Shown here one piece after another: positions 27,248 through 37,703 of a stretch of DNA of 64,000 nt. Made by a program: the position numbers and the translations under genes. Numbering within the stretch: the stretch's first letter is position 1; every line of letters starts with the position of its first letter. Origin of the DNA: Nyssa sinensis (lineage: Eukaryota; Streptophyta; Magnoliopsida; Cornales; Nyssaceae); the NCBI GenBank assembly GCA_008638375.1, contig CM018032.1:1738001-1802000 (forward strand), read 5' to 3'. The notes beneath the pieces were generated by a model. The model was not told where the DNA came from. It made no database searches and was given only the letters and a program-made list of their open reading frames with translations.

Positions 27248-27858
27248 ATACCGGTACCTTAAGACTCTCTGACCCTTTTGTAGGTTTATTAACTCATATC
27301 ATTGATTCATCAACGCATCTCAGTGGTCAGTCGATTTTCTATATCAACATTATCAAATATCTTTAAAATAATTTTCTTTTTAAATAATTTCTTCACATAT
27401 AAACCTTGGAGAAATATTGAGAGAAATTGCGTATAGAAGATTTAAGCAAATTACAAATAAACCCAAAAGCTCTAACAATAATCAATATGATATAAGCTCA
27501 AGAGGACAATTTAGAGCATTTGAAGACGATGAAGATATAATGCTTTATGATCTCTATTAGATGTATAAGGTAGTCGTGCTAGAGAAAAAAGTGGAGGTAG
27601 TTGTAATAGCTCATACTTTTATTCCATCCCACTTTTCTCTTAGAAGGTGGACAAATCTTTTTAACATAGAAGGAACTGCATGTTGAAAATTGGTTCATAT
27701 CTTTTATGAGAACATCATAGCATATGACGAGAAGTCGAGTTCCTTTATGATTATTATGTGTTTGAGAGTTGACCAATGAGTATCTATGGGTGATACACAT
27801 TATTTTTTATTAAAAGCTTAATGTCTCCCCTCACAATCAAAGGCTTCGACATCAACCC

Positions 27859-28197
27859 TTGTTTACAGATTGTCAAGTGTCGAACCTTATTGTGGAACAT
27901 AACCTTGATATAGTTGATCACATGTATGCTTTTGGACATGAAAGAGCATACTTTCGATATACAATTAGAATGGGCATGATCATTAAACTACCAGAGTTAA
28001 TATATAAGATCATTTATGAATTTGGTAACATAGATAATGTATCCAATTTTCCATTCCCAGTTTTGATGACAAAGTTGGTTAAGCGATGTGATGTAAGTAT
28101 GCTTTCAAATGATAAGATGAGGACTCAAAAATGCCAATTTGTTAGAATTTTGCAAAGTAGAATAAAAAAAGATGATGGAGGTAGAGATGTCAACTGA
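27859..28197 (+). pseudogene. Possible remnant of a 'putative plant transposon protein' domain
   Basis: An open frame of 112 codons reading HERAYFRYTIRMGMIIKLPE, LIYKIIYEF and FPFPVLMTKLVKRCDVSMLS. The pattern of a hydrophobic LPxLIxxII helix followed by LPFGxLLTxLFxxxGV is seen in uncharacterised plant transposon-linked proteins. No zinc finger, transposase core or intact upstream frame is seen. It could also be chance. 27248-27858 and 28198-29379 are AT-rich with no further recognisable content apart from a C-rich/A-rich run at 29142-29171. Confidence 0.3.
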
Positions 28198-29379
28198 TGA
28201 GTCTTTTCCAGGCGATGTTTTTTTCGGGAGCAAGACTTCTTATTTACTCTTAAATATTTTACGATTTGAGTTAAGATTAACTATTAGGATTAGGTATGTT
28301 TTTGATTTCAAAATAATTTGTTTATTTTATTTTGGTTAAATTATTTTTAATATCGTGGATGGCTTTTAATATATTCTTTTTGAATCAATCTTTGTCAATT
28401 CATGACAAAAAGGAGGAGAAAAGTTTTATCAAAAGCTTGATTCTTTTGATTTGTTTGTTTTATTGGGGACATTGTGGGAAGTCGAGAAACATTTTTTGGT
28501 ATCAAGACGAGAAAATATTTTATTTTTAGAAAAGTGCTTGTGCTTGTTTGATTTATTTTTAAAAAATATATATAGTGTGGTACAAAAATCTCTAAGATTT
28601 TTTACTTAAATTAAAAAAAAGAGGGTTTAATTTTGTACTTTGATTAAAAATGAAGAACAAGATAAGTCAACAACTTAGATTTTGTCTAGAATTGGAACAA
28701 TTTGTCCTATATCTTTGAAAATTGTATGTCATTCTCTAGCTTTATTCGAAAATTAAGTATTGTATCCCTTAGTGACTCTCTAACCAAGTGTGTGATTAAT
28801 GGATGAATGATTATTTGATTACATACACAGAGAAATATGCATTTAACAAGTTAGAAATAATATTATCGTACAACGTTTTCAAAATATGGAAAGTTGTCGA
28901 GGACAATTGTGAAAAAAATATTCTTTAGTCACTGCATCATTTTTTTGTTGAAGTAATAAGATTAATGAACTAAAGTTTCTTTTCTTTTATTCATGCTTTG
29001 AAGTATTTTTATTAATTTTATTCAAGAGAATTTAATGCATATTTTTTAACACAGTGATAAGTTATTGATGACTCTATCATTCGTCTCTTTCCCGGGTGGC
29101 AATCCTGCAAATTGAAGGAAAGATCAAGGAGCTATCGAGGCTCCCCCCGCCCCCCCGAAAAAAAAAAAAAACATAAAGGAAATTGAATGCACTACTCTTA
29201 ACGTGAGCTCAAATCTACGTCTGTATGTCTCTCTCAGAGTCCGCTAAACATGTGAAAGGGTTAATTAACGTGCAGCGGCATTCGTTCAACATACAAACAA
29301 AGTACACATATTAATACAACACTGCAGTGTGTAAGGGAAAGGGAAAGGTTGACGTGTCGACTACGAAAAAATAATGGGC

Positions 29380-29475
29380 GAATATTTCGGCTAATTTTGA
29401 CTGTCTGCTACTCCAATTGTTAGGGCGGGAAGCCCAAATTTCCCAACTTATCCCCCTGGGGAGGAGCCTCTCTGC

Positions 29476-29508
<33 letters not shown>

Positions 29509-29578
29509 GGGTTTCTTTCTTTTTTTCCCCTCAATTTCATATCTTTCTTTCAAATTCTGGGGTTTTCAGCAACCAAAT
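29380..29578 (+). promoter_or_regulatory. Myosin XI promoter-proximal region and 5' leader: (CT)n tract and telo-box
   Basis: A pure CT dinucleotide run (29480-29507) is followed at once by TAGGGTTT (29507-29514), the reverse of the plant telo-box AAACCCTA, then a T-rich leader to the ATG. CT-rich leaders with an adjacent telo-box are common near transcription starts of growth-linked plant genes. An ACGTGTC (ABRE/G-box-like) site lies just upstream near 29353. No convincing TATA box is seen, so the exact start of transcription cannot be fixed. Confidence 0.5.
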
Positions 29579-29695
29579 ATGATTCTCCGCAAGGGCTCCA
29601 AGGTGTGGGTTGAAGACAGACACTTCTGGGTCGCAGCTGAGGTCCTCGATTTGGTCGGAAAACAAGTTCAACTACACACTCATTCTGGAAATAAG
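29579..29695 (+). CDS. XI-I: Myosin XI exon 1 (start codon, SH3-like N-terminus)
   Basis: 39 codons beginning [13 protein letters not shown]. The ATG at 29579 is chosen because it is the first one after the CT-rich leader and places the KGSKVWVED motif at residue 5, as in other short-N-terminus class XI myosins. The exon ends AAG before a gtgaac donor, phase 0. One residue appears missing relative to the usual D-x-x-A-W spacing in this strand of the SH3-like fold (here [10 protein letters not shown]). Confidence 0.9.
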
Positions 29696-32600
29696 GTGAA
29701 CCCTCTATTCCTCACCTTCTTTTCTTCTATTTGGTTGCAATTTACCTTTTTTTATTTTGTTAGTTTCCAGAAAATGTTTGTTAATACTCCAGCTAAAATA
29801 AACTCTCTCTCCTTTTTTTTTTTATTTGTAAAATTATTTTTCCTTCAATTCCTAATGGACTGAATGGAGTAGTAGGTTTTTATGTCGTGTAAGATGACAT
29901 TTTTTGATTATTTAATTTTGTAGGTTTTGACTTACCCCGATAAGTTGTTCCCTAGAGATGCCGATGCCGACCATGGCGGAGTCGATGACATGACGAAATT
30001 AACCTACTTGAATGAACCAGGAGTTCTCGACAACCTTGAGAGGAGATATGCTCTTAATGAAATTTATGTAAGTGAATTACTGTGTGCTTTATTAATTTTT
30101 TTCAGTGTAATTAATATATGTTGTAGGTTATTACTTGAAAAGGCCCTCCCTGGAAAGGAGGGGTTGTGATATTGATCTTAAATGATGATTAATTTCCAAC
30201 TGCATTATGGAAAATTAATGTAGCAACAGTTCAAATGCTCAGGGCCAAGGCAACCATAAGGAGCCCTCCCTTTATTTTCCTTTTCCCCACTATGCTCTGT
30301 TTAATGCTAATGAAATTGCAGGAAATGAAAAGAAATTTAAGTTTTGAATATCAGTAAATCTAGAGTCTCTGCTCTACGGAGCTCGAATCAACTTTCCTAG
30401 TGGTAAAATTCCTGATTTTTTCCTGTTATTTCAGAGCTAAAAAATTTAAATGCCTTACCGCCAGTGGTGAAGCTAGGAATTTATTTTATTTTTTGGAAGG
30501 TGGGGCAAGTGCTACATTAAGAATTTGTTCTCCTGGAATAATCTCCAGAATTGATTTACTAATGAGTGGCACAGCTACAATTTTAATTTATTTTTTTCCT
30601 TTGGAGGGACGGAGAGGGGGGACAAATGCTTTGTAAGGAATCCGTTCTCCTGAATAATCACCCAAATTGATTTAGCAATAAAAAATGTCACTAAAATCTG
30701 GCAACATTATAAACATTCAGAAGGCATCCAAGTTTTATTGTGATAAGATTCCGGTCAGAACCATTGATCTCTCTAAACTTGAAAATATGTTTGGATTACA
30801 AAAAAATATTTGGATTATGAAAAAATAGTTAACCAAAAGTGTAAACTTTTGGTTAAAATTTTAAATGATAATTTGAGAAATTTGGCCAAAATCTAGTTTG
30901 TACAAGTTAACAATTAGCTAGACAAATTTTTTTAATGATAAGTAAAGAATACGTTCTCCTGAATAATCACCCAAATTGATTTAGCAATTAAAAACGTCAC
31001 TAAAATCTGGCATTGCATCTAAGTTTCATTGTGATAAAATGCTAGTCAGAAACACTGATCTCTCTAAACTTGAAAATATGTTTGGATTACAAAAAAAAAA
31101 AAAAAAAAAAAATTGAATTATGAAAAAATAGTTTAAAAACCCAAAAGTTTACTTTTTTGGGTAAAATTTTAAATGATAATTTGAGAAATTTGGTTAAATC
31201 TGGCCAAAATCTAGTATGTACAAGTAACTTTTTGAAACTCAGACCGTTATGCAAACGAAAAAGGGTTTGAGTCACTGGTTGAACCGTCAGATTAACCGGA
31301 ATCAAATCGTGACGTCATAAATATATTTATTATTAATCATAATATTATATAAAATTATTTAAAAATATGGCAATAAATATTAGTTATTTAAAATTTCTTA
31401 TCATCTTACTAAATATAAAGATATCTAAAATAAAAAATACAATAATATTTAAAACAATATAACAATGTTTAAAGCAATACAAAAATGTTACATAAATTGC
31501 TTTAAAAAAACATGATCTTAAAAATTTAAAACAACTATTTAATTATCTTCAAAAATAAAAGTGTAAATGATCCAAACTCAAGTAAGACAGTCAACCTTAA
31601 ATATCACCAAGTATCTGTCAAACTGTTGAAGTTCATGATCAAAAAATAAAATTAGAACTCTTCCCCACTTCCCTTCTATGGGAAATTCTGTTACAGCTTC
31701 TCTAATTTGTTAACCACTGCCTTTGGATGGGGAATAAGGACAAAGTAGGCAAGTGGGTAAGGTGCTTTTCATCAAAGCAAGCCTGCCTCCTTTGGAAAGG
31801 TATTTTTTCTTCCGCCGAGCAAGTTCTTTTCTTGAATCTTTTCACTACTAAATGCCACACGTGGCTCTGGCTGAAAGACCCTATTGGAAGCCCCAGATAG
31901 GAAACTGGGTGAGATCATACTTTGCATCTTATAATAGCTACCAGCGCTGCATAATCCTCAAATTCCCCAACAACAATTAACTTTATAATAGCTACCAGCC
32001 CTGCATAATCCACAATTTCCCCAACAACAATTAACTCACTTTTGCAAAGATTAATCCTCAACCTCGAAACCACTTGCGAGTAGAGAAGAATGCATCTTAG
32101 GAAACTCAACTGGTTGATCTTAGCATCATAGAATACTACCGTATCATCAGTGTAGAGCAGATGTGACACATCATAGGTCGAACCTCTATCCTTACCAACC
32201 AAGAAACTTTTCAACATTCCTCTTTTCACCACCTTGTTCATTAAGCTAGTGAAGACTTCCATAACCATAATGAAACGATAGGGTGAACGAGGATCACCTT
32301 GGTCCTTGGGGAAGCCCTTTACACTATTGAAGAATCCTGTCAATGACCAATCAATTATAATTTATAATAAAAAACTTCACATGACGATATGCAGTCTTGA
32401 ATCTATGATCTCCACTACTGTCCAAATCCCATACTTTCCATCATGTATACGAGGAAGTTCTAGTTCACATGATTGTAGGCTTTCTCAATATCCAACTTGC
32501 ACACTTCCCTAGACTGTCGCTTTTAACTCCCGAGTCGACATATTCATTTGTCATCAACATTGCATTCAGGATCTACTTCCTGCCAACAAATGCATTATGA

Positions 32601-35600
32601 GCCTCCAAAACAATATCTGCCATCACTTTATGGAGCTTGAGGGCGTGGGTCTTTGCTAGGAGCTTAAAACGACCTTACCAAGCTAATAGGCTGAATATCC
32701 CTCAACTTGACAACTCCCCCCCTTCTTAGGGATTATGACCATAAAGGAGGCTTTCGTGCTCCTTTCAAATTCCCTTCTGGCATGGAATGCCGAGAACATT
32801 TTAGTAGCTTTTGTCTTAACTACACCCTAACATTGTTGAAAGAAAGACATGGTCATCCCATTCGGTCCAAGCACCTTTTTTTTTTTTTTGATCGGTATCC
32901 ATCCAAGCACCTTATTTCCATTGAAACTATTCAATGCCATCACCTCCTCCTCCGTTAAGAATACCAATATAGATTCTCCTTAGTAATACGATTGAACCCA
33001 AGTCCATTTAACCTCGGATACTATTGACTAGACTCTGTGCAATTCCTTATAGAAATTTAACGATACCTTCATTAATTTCCTTATCCTTTAACCAATTTTG
33101 ATCACTTGTCATTACCTTTCTGATGAAGTTGCACCTCTGATGAGCGTTGGCAAGCCTATTAAAAAATTGTGTTTTTATTCCCTTCCTTCAATTATAGCGC
33201 CCTTAACTTCTATTTCCACTCACCTCTCCATCAAGGCAATTCTGTTCACCTCTGCCTTATAATCCTCCCTTCTCTCCCACTCAGCATCATTCAACCCTTC
33301 CTTTGCATCCAAATTGCCAATCTTCACAAGGGCCTTCGATTTTCTTCATCCTAAGTTGCTGAAAGTCCCCTTATTCCTCTGAAAAATTCTGTAGCCATCC
33401 CACCAGCCTACCACCCACTCACAAAAGCTCTCCTCTTGTAAGCATATGTTCTCAAAACGAAATGGGATTTCCCTGCCTCTTATACCTCCACTAACCAACT
33501 GAATTGGATATGGTCAAAGACAATCCTTGGAACTGAACTAAGAAGCACGGACACTTTATTTCGGTTCACGTGTCCGTGTTGGATACCGACACTCTCGGAC
33601 ATGTGTCCAGACACTTGAATCATGGATGTTGATGATTAAAGGAAAAAGTTCTTTAATTTTTATTTAATGGCTTTGTAATTTTAATATCTTAATAATATTT
33701 TTTAAATTTGTGTGTTTTAATGCCAAGTTTAATTGAAATAACATTAAATTTTTATTATATAATCATATAAAAAATATAAAAAATTTATATATATTCAACG
33801 TGTCCTTAATGTGTCCGTGCTTGTGTCCTACTTTTTTGAGAAATAACGTGTCTGCGTGTCCGTGTTGTGTCGTGTCGTATCCGTGCTTTTTAGGAAGTGA
33901 AATGGGGCTCACTTCCAAGAATTTCTTCTTCCATCTCTGCGAGACTAAGAATTTGTCAATTCGGGACAACTAAGATTCTATATATTGCTAAACCATGTGA
34001 ATAAAGTCCCCTCGAGAGGCAAACCAATACGCCGTGAACGTCAATAAAATCCGAAAACTCCATCATAGATTTAGCTAAACTCACAAAGGTAGATCTCTTG
34101 CTTGGGAACATGCACCACTTTGAAATCCCCACCAATATACCAGTGATCAGCCCAAGTTGTCTTCACCTTTCCTAGCTTCTCCCACAGCTTTCCTCATCTC
34201 TGTCCTCCACTGGACTGGACCATGTATTCCTTAAAAAACTACCCTTTGAGCTGTCTTCCATCATGGAGAAGTGACATGAAACTGAAAAATTGTCAATCTT
34301 CGCCTCCTCCTTTGAAACCACCCTTTTGTCCCACATGACCACCACCTCGCCAACTGTATCGACAGCACCCAAATTCACCTAATTGACAATCTGCACCCCC
34401 ACAAACTCCAGCTCCGTGCTTGTAAATTGCTCCATTTTGGACTATGGGACACATCCCAGCTGCACCTCACTCCTTCAAAGTTGATTTCATTATCAATCTT
34501 TTATCCGGGTCATTTAGTCTTGGAAAATTCCAAGAAACAAGTTTTAATCTTCATGGAAAACCTGCTGGACTCCTCTCTGCTTCTTCCTACCCAAACTCCT
34601 GCTCTCCTCCACTCCACATTTTCGTTCATAATTTACCTTAGATATGAGGTTTTTCAATTCCTTTTCACCCTTTCTGCTGCTCCCTTTTGCCTTCCTTATT
34701 CTACCTTTCCTTTCCTTTCCTTGTTTTCCAGCTCAGGCATTGCAGGTAGGTCACTCTTAGCTCTTGATTCACTCCCTCTATGTTGGCCATTGTCATGCAG
34801 AAGTGTGGAGTACAAAATGCCCCCTGAGATTGCCTTTTTTTGTGTTGTTAGTGGCTTATGGGAAGATCATCATGATTGATTACCTAACGAAGAGGGGAAA
34901 ATTTAACTGGTGTTGTATGAGCAAGAAGGCAACAGACCACTTAAACATGCATTGTGATGTCAGGGACTTGTGGGTGTTATTATTGAACTGTTTGGTATGG
35001 TTTGGGTTTTCCTTAGACTGGGGACGATTGTGTATGCTAGTTGGAGAGTCCAGAAGAGGAGAAGGAAGACATGGCTAGCGGCTTTGCTTTGTTTGAGTGG
35101 TGTATATAAAGGGAGAGATAGAAGATCTTTTGAGGATGTCAAGGAGTCCCTTCACAAGTTGAAGAGTAATTTTTTGAGTCTTCTGTTTTGTTAGATGATT
35201 GGGTGGATTACCCTCTTGTACACACCCTTTATATGTGGGTTGCACCCTCTGTAGTACCCTTTATTGAAATCTTTATTTATCAAAAAGAAGTAGAGAATTT
35301 TAAAGTTCTACCAAGGCCTCAGGGATCCCATCCTTCATTAATCGTCCTATTAAATTGTCTTTGTAAGTTTTGCTTACAAAGCAATTGCTTCAAGAGTCTC
35401 TGGCTTCAAAATGGGAACTTCCTAATCAGTAAACTTCTTGTATAGAAAAAGCTTCTAAATCTACATAAAGACTTTAAAGTCGAATTGACAAAACTTATTA
35501 CTAAACTTCTACTTACTCCAACAACAAAGTACCATCATGTTTGAAATCACTAAAATACACTATGCAAAACTACCAGAAATGTTAGATTTGGTATATAATA

Positions 35601-36052
35601 TGAAACTATTAAGGGCTGACCCCTTTGAAAATTTTATCCAAATTCGATGGGGTCAGAAACATGCAGGTTTACTACATATATCACCATATAATATGAAATT
35701 GTTAAGGGCTGATCTCCACGACAACTTACTGATTTTCCTTTGAAGCTGTATGCTGTCGGACAAGTTTACTGACAGTCGAATATAATATCATTGCTGATAA
35801 AAAAAAAAAAAGAAAAAAGAAAAGAAGAAAATAATATCATTAGTCTAGTGATAGGATATTTCTGAATCTATATATCATTAGACTTGCTACAACTACTATT
35901 ACTACAAGTAGTAAAATTTGGTTTAAACTTCAGTTAAGTAGTCCACATTAGACAGCCGGAAATGATTATTAAAAGAAAGTGTAGGTCTGTTATGATTAGA
36001 GATAAGGTTTATGGTGTTTCAACTTGCTTAAGGAAGATCCTAGTGGATCGGA

Positions 36053-36083
<31 letters not shown>

Positions 36084-37671
36084 GGGGGGGGGGGGGAGAG
36101 GGTTTAGTGTGCGAGAAGTCCGGATTGTATCTGAAAGGGACTATCATGTCAAGAGTTTGCCCCTTGGATAATCTTTTAAACTGTAGGCTAATCTTGTATT
36201 TCTGGAGGGTTTGTCACTTCATTGTTCTTGCTTTGGAATTGACATTAGAAAAAATTATCTTAGTTACAGTGGTATTTTATTGTTCTTTTTTTTTTTCCTA
36301 TTAAAGTTCTAAATGCAATGGAGAAGGCTTATCTTGGCACAAGGTGTGCTGCTATGCTGTACAGGCTGAATATCTGCATTTGGTCCTCTCTTTTGGTGAA
36401 TTAACTCCTGTGTTGTTCTATCACATGGCCAGTAGAGTCATTTTGTTGATTTCACGGTAAACTCTAGAAATTAGTCATTCTATCAGGCATAATGTGGCTG
36501 CCTTTGCCAACACATGATGTGTTTTTGTGCAAAAGAGCCTTTATTTTTCAGGCCATTGCTGTCTGTTGTTCCTGCTTGGCGCCTGATTCGGTGATGAAAT
36601 TATTAGATCACCCAAGATTTCACTAAATTGTTCATATCCTACCAATCATAAGCCAATCAATATTTTTTCTTACTTGTTTTTCATTTGGATATTGTTTCCA
36701 ATGTCCATTACTTAGTTTGCTTCCGGGTGAACGATCCTATATGAGTTCATATTCATCTTTATAATATCTCTGCAAGCTGCTATAATCTTAACTCACAAGA
36801 GCCGCAACTTAATTGAACTTTGGGATATGGGATTTTTAATTTTCTTGAAATGCTTAGTTAGTAGTTTGCTCTGCATTTGAGCTAACAGCCTAACATTTAC
36901 TTGAATACAATTGTTTCTTTTGTCTTTGATAGACATACACAGGAAGCATCTTGATTGCTGTTAATCCATTCACAAAGCTTCCTCATCTTTATAATGTGCA
37001 CATGATGGAGCAGTATAAAGGAGCTCCTTTTGGTGAGCTAAGCCCCCATGTTTTTGCTGTGGCTGATGCATCCTACAGGTTTGTGAAGTTTGAATTATGT
37101 TGAAAATTTGAGATTGTGTTATGCTCAATGGCGAAGTGATTTAGTCAGGTTCTTTTTGGTTTTGTGATCCAGAGCAATGATGAATGAGGCTCGAAGTCAG
37201 TCTATATTGGTTAGTGGTGAAAGTGGGGCTGGGAAAACTGAGACTACAAAATTGATAATGCAATATCTTACTTATGTTGGTGGCCGTGCTGCTGGTGATG
37301 ACAGGACAGTTGAACAGCAAGTCCTTGAAGTAAGATTACTTTTTTTTTTTTTTTGATCAGAAAAAAGTAAGATTACTTTTGAGTTGATTAAGTTCTTATC
37401 TGAAGCCATACGATTGGAATTCGAGTAAAATATAGGTATTTGCTTGAATACTTTGTTCATGTAGGTGGAAGAAGGTAAAAACAAATTTTTTATTATTATA
37501 TTGTTTATCTTCTTTTTGCCTGGAAGAAGATTTGGTTTAGGTGCACAAGGAGATATTGAGAGGATCTGTAACACTTAGTTTCAAGTCTAAAATCCTAATC
37601 AGGTTTATTTTCTCTATTTCTAACACGGGGACCGGCCAAATTCCAATGTTGGACATCTTTTTTTTCCTTAC

Positions 37672-37703
<32 letters not shown>

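Larger units (their letters stand above)
31622..34640 (-). mobile_element. L1-type LINE, ORF2 remnant (endonuclease and reverse transcriptase)
   Basis: Read on the - strand from right to left: [16 protein letters not shown] (endonuclease start, about 34575), [10 protein letters not shown], a GGDFKVV block in place of GGDFNVV (about 34130), [20 protein letters not shown] (33910-33969), then after the [18 protein letters not shown] (about 32480) and [13 protein letters not shown], the RT catalytic block (YxDD, about 32140), [12 protein letters not shown], and a weak continuation VVNKLEKL near 31680. Many stops and frameshifts; no complete frame. It copied itself by target-primed reverse transcription when alive. 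Confidence 0.88.
30068..36932 (+). other. Myosin intron 2 (6,865 bp)
   Basis: GT-AG, phase 0. Holds a tandem duplication (30520-31222), AT-rich DNA (31290-31620), a - strand L1 LINE with a MITE in it (31622-34640), a + strand LINE tail (34795-35290), a small duplication (35590-35716), a micro-retroposon (35782-35841) and a TA/T/G low-complexity run (36050-36098). 30068-30519 and 36100-36932 show nothing special. Confidence 0.9.

Noticed and set aside
34427..34879. 150-codon + strand frame
   Set aside because: Antisense shadow of the - strand LINE endonuclease region plus a LINE tail; no family match on this strand.
37671..37702. Functional poly(C) element
   Set aside because: A homopolymer run of uncertain length followed by A, T and G runs; more likely slippage or an assembly artefact than a signal.
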